Origin: Actinomycetota bacterium
Lineage (GTDB): Bacteria; Actinomycetota; Actinomycetes; Nanopelagicales; Nanopelagicaceae
DNA length: 64,000 bases
Direction: 5' to 3'
Assembly (NCBI GenBank): GCA_947450545.1
Contig: CANFVU010000005.1
Coordinates: forward strand, 1-64,000
The notes below the pieces were generated by a model that had not been told where the DNA came from, did no database searches, and saw only the letters and a list, made by a program, of their open reading frames with translations. Of this stretch, positions 16,086-24,860 are shown piece after piece (the first letter of the stretch is position 1; the number at the start of each line of letters is the position of its first letter). Both the position numbers and the translations under genes were made by a program.

Positions 16086-17094
16086 ATCTCAAACTTCCAA
16101 AGGATGTTCCGAAGTCGGTAACTTTCACACGCGCTCCGGGACGAGGGGCATGGACCATTCGTCCTCCCCCAAGGTAAATGCCAACGTGTGAGACATAACT
16201 TCGTCCCCCGTGATTAAAGAAGACGAGATCGCCCGCTTTAAGGCTGCCAAAACCAATCTTCTTGCCGTAATTCATTTGTGCAGCAGCTGAGTGAGGAAGC
16301 GAGACTCCAGCGGCACCGAATGCGCGCATTGTTAATCCCGAGCAATCCCACCATGTTGGGCCTGCGGCACCGAAAACATATCGATCACCGATCTGCTTAA
16401 TCGAGAAACGCAGCGCAGTTGCGCCGCGTCCGGATCCTAAATTCGCTTTCGCAGCGAGTTCTGCTGATGCTTTTTGATCAGCATCTTCTTGACCGTTGAT
16501 AAGCGCGGCAAGACGTTCGCGCTCTGCCTTTGTTAACTTATCCAGAATGCTTTGGGCTTGCTTCAACTTTGCATTTGCCGATGCAAGTTGCTTTACATAG
16601 CGAGCTTTTGCAGCTGCTGCTAAAGAAATTTTGTCATTGACCGTGAGCGATGTCGCAGTAAGGCGCTGTTTAGCCAAGGTGTAACGACGAAGTTGAGCGC
16701 TCTTCTTTTTTGTGATTGTTTCGAGTGATCCCGCAGCAGAGAGATACAACGTAGGGTCAGAAGAGAAGAGAAGCTCCATGCTCTGCGACATGCCACCAGA
16801 TTTATATTGATCAGCAGCGATCGCACCGAGCGACTTCTTCAGAGTTGTGAGATTGCCAGCTTGCTGGGCTGCTTGCTGTTGGACGGAAGCTAATTGTTTG
16901 CTGAGTTTGTTAAATTCGACTTGTGCTTGCTGCGCTTGTTCAGCGGCAGCAGCTGCATCTTCTTGAAGGCTTCGTACCTGTGCTTGGACGGAAGCGAGTG
17001 ATGGCGCAGCATATGCAGAGCCGGAGTCGAGAAGAAGTGCGAGTGAGAGCGCAGCTACGCCGAAGGCGGAAGGTGCAACGCTTCGAAACTTCAT
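16063..17094 (-). CDS. Secreted NlpC/P60 peptidoglycan hydrolase with coiled coil
   Basis: The 343-residue protein starts at ATG 17094 with a Sec signal peptide (basic 'MKFR', hydrophobic core 'AALSLALLLDSG', cleavage near 'AYAA'). Residues about 33-220 form a long coiled coil rich in Ala, Gln and Lys. The C-terminal 115 residues are an NlpC/P60 domain with catalytic Cys in 'WDCSGL', His in 'SHVGIYLG' and the third polar position near 'MVHAPRP'. It resembles RipC-type D,L-endopeptidases activated by FtsEX-like partners, though the partner here is unproven. The frame reaches 17301, but only the 17094 start yields a signal peptide. It is upstream of and overlaps pimB. Confidence 0.9.
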   Translation of the reverse strand: MKFRSVAPSAFGVAALSLALLLDSGSAYAAPSLASVQAQVRSLQEDAAAAAEQAQQAQVEFNKLSKQLASVQQQAAQQAGNLTTLKKSLGAIAADQYKSGGMSQSMELLFSSDPTLYLSAAGSLETITKKKSAQLRRYTLAKQRLTATSLTVNDKISLAAAAKARYVKQLASANAKLKQAQSILDKLTKAERERLAALINGQEDADQKASAELAAKANLGSGRGATALRFSIKQIGDRYVFGAAGPTWWDCSGLTMRAFGAAGVSLPHSAAAQMNYGKKIGFGSLKAGDLVFFNHGGRSYVSHVGIYLGGGRMVHAPRPGARVKVTDFGTSFGSLRFVGARRI

Positions 17095-17176
17095 TCGGAA
17101 AGGGTAACCGCGTGAGCGTAGGTCAGCCAAACTTACGCGTGAAATATCCGTGTGAATCGGCTGTGAGCGGAGAAAT

Positions 17177-17344
17177 TTAGCTCGAGTAACGCAGCGGAGG
17201 GACGAGGCCTTTCTCTGCCAAGAGTGAGATAGCTTCGACGTTGGGAGCCAATATTTCGGCTGGTGGAGTATCGAGGATGAAAGAGACAACGCAATCGCCA
17301 CAGGCGATATTGCGCATCGTGCATGAGGAACAGTTGATGATCAT
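17177..17344 (-). CDS. Small conserved Cys-rich actinobacterial protein (55 aa)
   Basis: This short gene runs from ATG 17344 to TAA 17177-17179. Its N-terminal third carries four cysteines as 'CSSC' and 'CGDC' (residues 5, 8, 15 and 18), followed by 'VVSFIL' and a helical 'VEAISLLAEKGLVPPLR' segment. The two CxxC pairs suggest a zinc or iron-sulfur knuckle. I recall similar short 'C-x-D-C-V-V' proteins of unknown function beside NlpC/P60 genes in other Actinobacteria, which supports it being real. It lies 82 bp upstream of the NlpC/P60 start on the same strand and is divergent from the RibD_C gene across a 50-bp gap. Confidence 0.75.
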   Translation of the reverse strand: MIINCSSCTMRNIACGDCVVSFILDTPPAEILAPNVEAISLLAEKGLVPPLRYSS

Positions 17345-17394
17345 GGTGAAACGGTAGAGGCAGGCACTGACAGTGGAGCCGGTAGCGTAGGGCT

Positions 17395-17892
17395 ATGGCT
17401 ACGCGCGTGATTGCAAACCTTGTTATCGGGGCAGATGGTTGCACGACGCTCGATGGCCGCTCACGAGGGTTGAGTTCAGCTGAGGACCGCACGCGATTTC
17501 ATACCCTTCGAAGCCAAGCCGATCTTCTGCTGATTGGTGCCAACACCGCTCGACATGAACCCTATCGCTCAACCCCACTGCCATTAGTGGTAGTAACGCA
17601 TGGGCAGATGCCCGAAGAAGTCTGTGCAAATCCACGTGCCCACGTGAGGAGCGGAGATCTTTCGCAGATAATTCATGAGCTTGATGGCGTAGTGCTTATC
17701 GAAGCCGGTCCGCAGCTCTTGAAAAAAGCTCTTGAGCAAAAACTCGTCGATGAAGTATTTATTACCCAAACTAACGTTGTAAGTGGAGAAAATTGTATCG
17801 ATATCAATAGCTTCTTCTCCGGCTACAAAGAAAGTGCACGAGAAGCGATTGGCGAAGAAGTTTTCTTTACCTTTGTTCGTGCTTTAGCCTAA
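17395..17892 (+). CDS. RibD C-terminal/dihydrofolate-reductase-like protein
   Basis: The 165-residue protein contains only the reductase half of RibD: 'VIANLVIGADGCTTLDGRSR', then 'LLIGANTARHEPY' (NADPH-binding position) and 'VVLIEAGPQLLKKALEQKLVDEVFI'. The RibD_C fold reduces 5-amino-6-ribosylamino-uracil phosphate in riboflavin synthesis, but stand-alone copies like this often have unknown substrates. At 165 residues it is shorter than typical RibD_C proteins of roughly 220-250. It is divergent from the small Cys protein and overlaps the convergent EamA transporter by nine bases. Confidence 0.82.
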   Translation: MATRVIANLVIGADGCTTLDGRSRGLSSAEDRTRFHTLRSQADLLLIGANTARHEPYRSTPLPLVVVTHGQMPEEVCANPRAHVRSGDLSQIIHELDGVVLIEAGPQLLKKALEQKLVDEVFITQTNVVSGENCIDINSFFSGYKESAREAIGEEVFFTFVRALA

Positions 17893-18723
17893 AGAAATAA
17901 GAGATACGCCAGCAATTGCGCAGATGATTCCCAAATACTGAAGTTTGTGAAGGCGCTCATGTGCAAACTTAAATGCCCACACTGCAGTGATCAGTGGATA
18001 CATTGATGCGAGCACCACGGAGACGGATACAAGTCCCGATGTCGATGCTGCTCCTAAAGTTACATTTGCCATGAAATCTGCAAATCCACCAAAGAAGAGG
18101 AGCGCGAAACTTGATTTACCAAATCCGCCTAAAGTCTTGTAGCGAATTGCAAAAAGAATGAGGACGACGGAATTCGCAACGCGCATGGATACTGCAGTCA
18201 TCAATGAATTTGTCTGCGCACCTTGAGTAAGGAAAATAACTCCAGTTCCAAAGAGAACAGCAGCAAGAACAGCAAATAGAAGAGGCTTAACGCTTAATCC
18301 CCCGCGAATTTCAGGACCACTTCCAAAAAATGCTCCAAGAATCGCAATCGCCATTCCGAGAATTGCAAGATGGCTTGGGCGTTCACCTTGAATGAATGAA
18401 TACACAACTGGGATCATCACTGAGAGAGAAGAGATAGGTGAAACAACGCCCATCCGTCCCGTTGCAAGACCTGCAAAGAAAGCGTTGAGTCCAGCAAATC
18501 CAATCAATCCTGCAAAAACTCCTGGGAGGAAATATCCGTTCCATGAAAGGTTAGGCGCTATCCATGTCCGAGTCACCAGCATCATGACCAAGCCAACGAA
18601 AAGACCAACAACTTGGAAGACACCTGTAACAGCCATCGTCTTGTACTTCTTGCTCATGTGGCCACCGATGTAATCGCTGGAACCAAAGAGAAGGCTTGAA
18701 AACAATGCGAGAAGTGCGCTCAT
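17884..18723 (-). CDS. EamA/DMT-family transporter
   Basis: The 279-residue protein consists of about ten hydrophobic helices arranged as two EamA repeats. The first opens with 'LLFGSSDYIGGHMSKKY'; the second starts near residue 145 ('LLFAVLAAVLFGTGVIFLTQ'). The C-terminal half has the 'YPLITAVWAFKFAHERLHKLQ' pattern common in drug/metabolite exporters. It is monocistronic, and its 3' end overlaps the RibD_C gene. Members export metabolites or amino acids; no substrate can be assigned. Confidence 0.85.
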   Translation of the reverse strand: MSALLALFSSLLFGSSDYIGGHMSKKYKTMAVTGVFQVVGLFVGLVMMLVTRTWIAPNLSWNGYFLPGVFAGLIGFAGLNAFFAGLATGRMGVVSPISSLSVMIPVVYSFIQGERPSHLAILGMAIAILGAFFGSGPEIRGGLSVKPLLFAVLAAVLFGTGVIFLTQGAQTNSLMTAVSMRVANSVVLILFAIRYKTLGGFGKSSFALLFFGGFADFMANVTLGAASTSGLVSVSVVLASMYPLITAVWAFKFAHERLHKLQYLGIICAIAGVSLISLG

Positions 18724-18793
18724 GAGGAAAGGTTATCGTTTATGTTGCTCGCGCCTAACCTATTAACGCTGAAGCGCAATTTATTATTAACCA

Positions 18794-19345
18794 ATGGCTG
18801 CTCCTCAGATTTCTTTTGACCAGATTGTCGCCGAGATTCGCGCAATCACTGCGAGAGCCGAAATAGTTATCGACGAAGTTCCAGCGCCACAAAAACTCGC
18901 GCCATTTTCTATTGCTCTCACAGCAGATGTTTTAGAAGATGCAGCTACGGGACGATTCGTACTGCTACATGATCCCAAAGGACAAGAGGGATGGTCTGGC
19001 GAATACCGATGCGTCACTTTTGTTCGTGCGGCGATTGATCAGTCGATGGCTGCCGATCCCATGCTCTCCGATGTTGGATGGAGCTGGCTTGTTGAAGCTC
19101 TCAAGAAGTACAACTGCCAATACGTTGCACCGAGCGGAACTGTTACGCGCGTTGCATCTGTTTCTTACGGAATGCTTGCAGGTCGTGATGAGGATTCTGA
19201 AATGGAAGTCCGCGCATCATGGACCCCAACTAGTGGATCTGGAATCTCCAACCATGTTCGCGCATGGCTCGACTTGCTTGGTTTGTCTGCTGCACTTGAA
19301 CCCATCCCAGATGGCGTTACGCAATTAACTCCGAACCGTCGTTAA
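18794..19345 (+). CDS. DUF3000 domain protein
   Basis: This 183-residue soluble protein matches the actinobacterial DUF3000 family. Markers are 'FSIALTADVLEDAATGRFVLLHDP', 'GEYRCVTFVRAAIDQSMA', and a C-terminal 'EVRASWTP ... HVRAWLDLLGLSA' block. The gene lies 15 bp before the ribonuclease D gene on the same strand, an arrangement conserved across Actinobacteria. This implies a shared operon and perhaps an RNA-related role (inference). No catalytic motif is recognised. Confidence 0.88.
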   Translation: MAAPQISFDQIVAEIRAITARAEIVIDEVPAPQKLAPFSIALTADVLEDAATGRFVLLHDPKGQEGWSGEYRCVTFVRAAIDQSMAADPMLSDVGWSWLVEALKKYNCQYVAPSGTVTRVASVSYGMLAGRDEDSEMEVRASWTPTSGSGISNHVRAWLDLLGLSAALEPIPDGVTQLTPNRR

Positions 19346-19360
19346 GAAGTTTTCTTATTT

Positions 19361-20674
19361 ATGTCTGAAGAAATCCACGAGGCAGAGAATCTAATTCCAG
19401 AATCCACAGCAGAACCGTTGCTTTCTCCTCGAAACGGTGTTCCTGAACTTGTAACAAGCAATGAAGGCCTTGCTGCAGTCATTGCAGAACTCAAAGCTGG
19501 CAGCGGCCCTATAGCAATTGATGCTGAAAGAGCTTCCGGATACAAATACAGTCAACGTGCATACTTAATACAAATATTTCGCCGCGGCGGCGGCTTGCAT
19601 CTCATCGATCCGATTGCTGCAAACTCTCCTGATTTGTGGCGAGAGTTGAGCGATTCATTCCCTACAGAAGAGTGGATTATTCACGCCAGTACTCAAGATT
19701 TACCGTGTTTAAATGAGTTGGGGCTCTATCCAAAAATTCTCTTTGATACTGAGCTAGGCGCGCGTATCGCAGGCTGTCCTCGCGTTGGATTAGGTCCACT
19801 TGCTGAATCGCTATTGAATCTCTCTTTAGCAAAAGAACATAGCGCAGTTGATTGGTCGAAGCGTCCACTCAATCCAGAATGGCTTATCTATGCTGCTCTT
19901 GATGTTGATGTGTTAATCGATTTGCGGGACAAAGTTTATGACTTGCTGGTTGACGCAAAAAAGTTAAAGTGGGCCGAAGAAGACTTCGCTCAAATTCTAC
20001 GTAACCACGCACCGGGCTCTGTAAAGACTCCTCGCAAAGATCCATGGCGCAGAACTTCAGGAATGCATAAGATTCGCGATCGAAGAGTTTTAGCAATCAT
20101 TCGCGCATTGTGGTTTGCTCGTGACGAGTACGCATCGAAAATTGATATCGCGCCAGGTCGTGTATTTAATGATGAAGCACTTGTTGCAACTGCTTTAGCA
20201 AAACCCACAAATCTAGATGATATGCGACGAATATTGACTAAGCGATCTCGTTTACAAAATCTTCCTCTGACTGATTGGTTTGAAGAAATTCGTAAAGCGC
20301 TGGCGCTTCCCGTTGACGAACTTCCAGAACTTCGCACTCCTTCCACATCTCTTCCGCCTCCCAAGCTATGGAAGGATCGAAATCCACTTGGATATGCACG
20401 TCTCTCACATGCTCGCGCTGCGGTGATTGCTCGTGCAACGGAACTCAACATGCCTGCTGAAAATTTGATCTCACCAGATGCTCTGCGAAAACTCGTTTGG
20501 CACAATCCACCGGCCGACACCGATTTAGAGGTTTATGCTCGAGACTCTTTGATCGAATCAGCTGCTCGTCCTTGGCAAGCGGCCGAGCTAGCTCCACTCC
20601 TCGTGCTGCCGCTCCAGGCTCGCGAACCCCTGCCTACGCCAGAGCCTGCTGAGGGGGCTACGCCTGAAGAGTGA
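19361..20674 (+). CDS. rnd: Ribonuclease D
   Basis: The 437-residue DEDDy 3'-5' exoribonuclease has the first catalytic pair in 'IAIDAERASGYKYSQRAYL' (Asp54, Glu56). A central Asp lies in 'HASTQDLPCLNELG', followed by 'DTELGARIAG', and the Tyr/Asp of motif III are in 'YAALDVDVLIDL'. An HRDC domain follows (about 230-310, 'IRALWFARDEYASKID'). It would trim tRNA and other small RNA 3' ends. It is co-transcribed with DUF3000. The first motif reads D-A-E rather than the D-T-E of Escherichia coli, the usual form in Actinobacteria. Confidence 0.93.
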   Translation: MSEEIHEAENLIPESTAEPLLSPRNGVPELVTSNEGLAAVIAELKAGSGPIAIDAERASGYKYSQRAYLIQIFRRGGGLHLIDPIAANSPDLWRELSDSFPTEEWIIHASTQDLPCLNELGLYPKILFDTELGARIAGCPRVGLGPLAESLLNLSLAKEHSAVDWSKRPLNPEWLIYAALDVDVLIDLRDKVYDLLVDAKKLKWAEEDFAQILRNHAPGSVKTPRKDPWRRTSGMHKIRDRRVLAIIRALWFARDEYASKIDIAPGRVFNDEALVATALAKPTNLDDMRRILTKRSRLQNLPLTDWFEEIRKALALPVDELPELRTPSTSLPPPKLWKDRNPLGYARLSHARAAVIARATELNMPAENLISPDALRKLVWHNPPADTDLEVYARDSLIESAARPWQAAELAPLLVLPLQAREPLPTPEPAEGATPEE

Positions 20675-20730
20675 CGAATTTCGCAACAGAAAAGTTGCGT
20701 AATTCGAGCCAAAAGTCTTAGGCTCAGCAT

Positions 20731-21465
20731 GTGTTGAACACCTTCCTGATCGCAATACGCGAGGGGCTAGAAGCCTCACTCATCGTTGGAATTCTTCTTG
20801 CCTATGTGGCAAAAACTGGGCGCCGCAACGCACTTCCCTCCATTTGGGCTGGCGTCACTCTCGCAATCGTTCTCAGCCTCGGGTTCGGCGCATTCCTTTC
20901 ATTCACTTCACATGAGCTTTCCCCATCAGGTGAAGAGTTCTTCGCTGGAGTGACATCAGTTGGTGCAGTCACTCTCGTTACGTGGATGGTTTTCTGGATG
21001 AAGAAAACTGCGCGCAACATCAGCAAGGAACTTCACTCCAAAATGGATCAAGCAGTTGCACTCGGCACTTTTGGCTTGATTTCAACTGCTTTTTTGAGCG
21101 TCGCACGTGAAGGCCTTGAGACATCACTCTTTCTCTATGCAAGTTTCAAAACAGTCGGATCAAATGCAGCGCCCACCATTGGACTTATTCTCGGTCTAAT
21201 TTTCTCCATCACTCTTGGAACGCTGGTGTATAAGAAATCTGTTCGACTCAACCTCAGCAAGTTCTTCACCTACAGCGGTATCGCTTTGATCATCGTTGCC
21301 AGCAGCGTTCTCCATAAGGGCCTCCTCGATCTCCAATCATTCGGAATGGTTCCTGAAGGCGCCTGGCTCAATTGGGTACTCGTCGCTGCCTATCTCTTCT
21401 TCACACTGAAGCCATTTACTTTTGCCCTTCGTACAGGAGCGCTTAAAACCCCTGTAACGAAGTAG
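20731..21465 (+). CDS. efeU: FTR1/EfeU-type iron permease
   Basis: The 244-residue membrane protein has the two iron-translocating REGLE motifs: 'AIREGLEASLIVG' in helix 1 and 'VAREGLETSLFL' in helix 4. Together with about seven hydrophobic helices this is the FTR1/EfeU arrangement. GTG 20731 is the start. The classical EfeO and EfeB partners are not adjacent, so it stands alone here. A partial DtxR/IdeR-like sequence (TTAGGCTCAGC, 20718-20728) immediately precedes the start codon but is too degenerate to rely on. Fe2+ or Fe3+ import across the cytoplasmic membrane is the likely role. Confidence 0.88.
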   Translation: MLNTFLIAIREGLEASLIVGILLAYVAKTGRRNALPSIWAGVTLAIVLSLGFGAFLSFTSHELSPSGEEFFAGVTSVGAVTLVTWMVFWMKKTARNISKELHSKMDQAVALGTFGLISTAFLSVAREGLETSLFLYASFKTVGSNAAPTIGLILGLIFSITLGTLVYKKSVRLNLSKFFTYSGIALIIVASSVLHKGLLDLQSFGMVPEGAWLNWVLVAAYLFFTLKPFTFALRTGALKTPVTK

Positions 21466-21534
21466 TTTCAGACCTTCCCTTTTCTATTACTCACCGGTAA
21501 CCTTCTAGTACGTTCATTTGGAAGGTGCAATTCG

Positions 21535-22755
21535 ATGTCTCGTTCACATATGCAATCTCTCGGCGATAGCCAACCGGTCTTGGTCGATGCTGTTCGCTCC
21601 CCTTTCGGCAAATCAGGAAGTTTGTATGTCAACACTCGAGCCGATGACATCATGGTCCGAGTCTTAAGAGGCTTGCTCGAGCGCAATCCTCAACTCTCTC
21701 CATCGGCGATTGATGATGTTGCGATCGCTGCAGCAACTCAAGCTGGCGATCAAGGTATGAACATCGGTCGAAGCGCATCACTCTTGGCAGGCATTCCAAA
21801 TACCGTCCCTGGATATTCAATAGATCGTTGGTGTGCAGGCGCCATGACTTCTGTAACAACTCTTGCAGGAGCGATTGCTGCTGGCGCGTATGACATCGCT
21901 GTTGCAGGCGGCGTTGAACATATGGGCAATCACCCAATCGGTGAAGGAATGGATCCCAATCCTCGCTATCTTGCAGAGAAAATTGTTGACCAAGATGCGC
22001 TCGCTATGGGTTCAACTGCTGAGCGGTTGCATGACAAATTTCCACATTTGACTAAAGAGCGTGCAGATAAGTTTGCACTCTCTTCACAAATGAAAACTGC
22101 AGCAGCTTATGCAGCAGGCGAGATTCAAAGAGATTTGATTCCCGTCGCAGTTCGGAGCGCTGAATTGGGTTACGGAATAGCCACAGTGGATGAACCTCCA
22201 CGTCCCACAACAACCATGGAAGGTCTTGCAGCTCTCAAAACACCTTTCCGTCCTGCGGGTCGAGTCACTGCAGGAAACTCATCAGGTCTTAACGATGGAG
22301 CAACAGCTGCAATCATTGCAAGTGCTGGAAAAGCAAAAGAGCTTGGTCTTCCCGTAAAAGCCAAAATGGTCTCTTTCGCATTCGCTGGAGTTGAACCAGA
22401 AATTATGGGTTACGGTCCTGTGCCAAGCACCATCAAAGCACTTGAAAAAGCTGGCTTATCAATTGGCGAGATCGGACTTTTCGAAATCAATGAAGCTTTT
22501 GCGGTGCAAGTCTTATCCTTTCTGGATCATTTCGGAATTGGCGATGACGATGCACGAGTGAACATTCATGGAGGAGCAATTGCGGTGGGACACCCACTCG
22601 CCTCTTCGGGAATACGTTTGATGCTCAATCTGGCTCGTGGCTTTGAAAAGCACCCAGAAGTTCAATACGGAATCACAACAATGTGCATTGGCCTAGGTAT
22701 GGGCGGCACAGTGATTTGGGAGAACCCACATTTCACTCAAAAGGCAGGTGCATAA
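21535..22755 (+). CDS. fadA: Acetyl-CoA acyltransferase (thiolase)
   Basis: The 406-residue thiolase carries the acyl-accepting Cys100 in 'SIDRWCAGAMTSV', the 'EINEAFAVQ' stretch, the catalytic His in 'GGAIAVGHPLASSGIR' and the second Cys in 'TMCIGLGMGG'. It cleaves 3-ketoacyl-CoA in beta-oxidation. A GGAAGG ribosome site lies nine bases before ATG 21535. FadB begins two bases after its stop, so the pair makes the two-subunit fatty-acid oxidation complex. The gene order RNase D then fadA-fadB is shared with other Actinobacteria. Confidence 0.95.
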   Translation: MSRSHMQSLGDSQPVLVDAVRSPFGKSGSLYVNTRADDIMVRVLRGLLERNPQLSPSAIDDVAIAAATQAGDQGMNIGRSASLLAGIPNTVPGYSIDRWCAGAMTSVTTLAGAIAAGAYDIAVAGGVEHMGNHPIGEGMDPNPRYLAEKIVDQDALAMGSTAERLHDKFPHLTKERADKFALSSQMKTAAAYAAGEIQRDLIPVAVRSAELGYGIATVDEPPRPTTTMEGLAALKTPFRPAGRVTAGNSSGLNDGATAAIIASAGKAKELGLPVKAKMVSFAFAGVEPEIMGYGPVPSTIKALEKAGLSIGEIGLFEINEAFAVQVLSFLDHFGIGDDDARVNIHGGAIAVGHPLASSGIRLMLNLARGFEKHPEVQYGITTMCIGLGMGGTVIWENPHFTQKAGA

Positions 22756-22757
22756 AG

Positions 22758-24860
22758 ATGGTTGATATCACCAATCCCGACGAGGTAATCACGCAGGCAC
22801 TGCTTCGTGAAGTTGACCTGACACCATTTGGTTTCGCTGGTTCTCTTGCTCTGATCACTCTCGATAACGGAATGGATCACACGCGCCCTAATACTTTCGG
22901 CCCTGGGTCTCTCGAGAAACTCAATGAGGCAATTACGGCCGCTTTGGCAAGTTCAGCATCTGCAATAGCAATCACCGGTAAGCCATTTATTTTTGCAGCT
23001 GGTGCTGATCTTTCTGCTCTCTCGCTTTTGAGTAATCGCGATCAAGCTCTTGCCATTGGCAAATTGGGACACGATGTATTTCGTCGACTCGGCGAAAGTA
23101 CTAAACCAACTTTTGCTTTCATCAATGGTTTGGCGCTGGGCGGTGGCTTAGAAGTGGGACTTCACTGTCATTACCGCACATTGGCAGCTACCGCTTTCAC
23201 GGGGTTGCCTGAAGTGTTTCTTGGTCTCGTTCCTGGATGGGGCGGAGCAACAATTCTTCCAAAGCTAATTGGTCCTACAAACGCTGTTCAAGTAATTATG
23301 TTGAACGCTCTCAACAACAACACAATGATGAAAGCAAAAGATGCACTTGCGTTAGGCGTAACCGATGCAGTTTTTGCACCAGCTGACTTCCTCGAGAATT
23401 CAGTCGCTTTTGCAGCAACTGTTCTCTCAGGGAAAAAGAAGATCGAACGTAACGATTTCTCTGCAGATGACGAAGCATGGACAAGCGCTCTTGCTACAGG
23501 CCGCGCCGCCATGAATAAGAAGTATGGCGGTGCTCAATTGCCATCCCCAACCAAAGCTCTTGAACTCATCGCGGCAGCGCGAACAGCTTCGCTCTCAGAA
23601 GGCTTTGATGCAGAAGATCAGGTCCTCGCAGATTTGACGATGAGCGATTCACTGCGTGCATCTCTCTATTCATTCAACCTGATTCAAAAGAAGCGCAAGA
23701 AAGTCGAAGGCGCACCCAAACCAGCTCTGGCCCGCAAAGTCACGAAAGTCGGTGTTGTAGGGGCGGGATTGATGGCCTCGCAATTGGCTCTCATCATGAT
23801 GCGCAATTTAAAAGTGCCTGTTGTTATTACAGACCTTGATCAAGAACGCGTTGACAAGGGTCTTGCCTACATCCATGGTGAAATCGCAAAACTCGTTGAA
23901 AAGCGCAGGCTCTCCCCCGAAGCTGCTGCGCGTCTCACCACTCTCATCAGCGGATCAACATCTAAATCTGTGTATGCCGATTGCAATTTTGTTATCGAGG
24001 CAATCTTCGAAGAACTTTCGCTGAAACAGAAACTCTTCACAGAACTTGAGAGCATTGTCAGCGAAGAGTGCGTCCTTGCTACAAATACCTCTTCGCTCTC
24101 CGTGGAAAAAATGGCTCAAGGACTCAAACATCCAGAGAGAGTTATTGGCTTCCACTTCTTCAATCCTGTTGCAATTATGCCTCTCCTTGAAGTTGCTCGT
24201 ACCACCTCCACGGATGATGCCACCACTGCGACGGCAATTTCAGTGGGTAAAGAATTGAAAAAGACCATGGTGATTGTGAAAGATGCACCAGCATTTGTCG
24301 TCAACCGGTTGCTCACTCGATTCATGGGAGAGATTACCGATGCGATTGATGAAGGTACGCCATACGACGTAGCAGATGTAGCGATGAAGCCACTTGGTCT
24401 TCCTATGACATCTCTAGAGCTCCTCGGTCTTGTTGGACCAGGCGTTGCACTCCATGTTGCTGAAACACTTCACCATAATTTAGGCGAGAGATATCGCATC
24501 TCCCCCACTATGCAACGATTTGTAGAAAAGGGAGTGCGCACTTTCTACATCAAAGGCGCCGATGGCAAACAGATTCCTAATCCCGATGCTCTTGCTCTTG
24601 TAGAAAAGGGAACATCACCTTCGACTGCTGAGGCAGTTCGCACACGTGCTCTTAAAGCACTCGCTCAAGAAGCTCGGATGATGCTCGATGAAGGGGTAGT
24701 TTCAACTCCAGCGGAGATTGATATCTGCATGCTTTTGGGATCTGGCTGGCCAATGCATCTTGGCGGAATATTGCCTTACTTAGATAGAGAAGGAATAAGC
24801 GAAGAAGTTACCGGTCAACGTTTTCATCCTGCTGGAGTGGCTTCACTTCCTCAAATCTAG
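22758..24860 (+). CDS. fadB: Fatty-acid oxidation complex alpha subunit: enoyl-CoA hydratase/3-hydroxyacyl-CoA dehydrogenase
   Basis: The 700-residue fusion has an N-terminal crotonase domain ('FAAGADLSAL' and 'NGLALGGGLEVGLHC' oxyanion elements, 'PEVFLGLVPGWGG' with the catalytic Glu). A Rossmann domain follows ('GVVGAGLMASQLALI', about 333-347), with the dehydrogenase catalytic region 'IGFHFFNPVAIMPLLEV' and two C-terminal 3HCDH helical domains. ATG 22758 follows the fadA stop by two bases; the longer frame from 22683 only overlaps fadA. Its last 53 bp overlap the convergent dxs gene, an unusually long antisense overlap. Confidence 0.95.
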   Translation: MVDITNPDEVITQALLREVDLTPFGFAGSLALITLDNGMDHTRPNTFGPGSLEKLNEAITAALASSASAIAITGKPFIFAAGADLSALSLLSNRDQALAIGKLGHDVFRRLGESTKPTFAFINGLALGGGLEVGLHCHYRTLAATAFTGLPEVFLGLVPGWGGATILPKLIGPTNAVQVIMLNALNNNTMMKAKDALALGVTDAVFAPADFLENSVAFAATVLSGKKKIERNDFSADDEAWTSALATGRAAMNKKYGGAQLPSPTKALELIAAARTASLSEGFDAEDQVLADLTMSDSLRASLYSFNLIQKKRKKVEGAPKPALARKVTKVGVVGAGLMASQLALIMMRNLKVPVVITDLDQERVDKGLAYIHGEIAKLVEKRRLSPEAAARLTTLISGSTSKSVYADCNFVIEAIFEELSLKQKLFTELESIVSEECVLATNTSSLSVEKMAQGLKHPERVIGFHFFNPVAIMPLLEVARTTSTDDATTATAISVGKELKKTMVIVKDAPAFVVNRLLTRFMGEITDAIDEGTPYDVADVAMKPLGLPMTSLELLGLVGPGVALHVAETLHHNLGERYRISPTMQRFVEKGVRTFYIKGADGKQIPNPDALALVEKGTSPSTAEAVRTRALKALAQEARMMLDEGVVSTPAEIDICMLLGSGWPMHLGGILPYLDREGISEEVTGQRFHPAGVASLPQI

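Noticed and set aside
21490-21510. TTAC-n6-GTAA dyad before fadA as a fatty-acid regulator site
   Set aside because: The arms are only four bases and no second copy was seen near fadD or other lipid genes; chance is a sufficient explanation.
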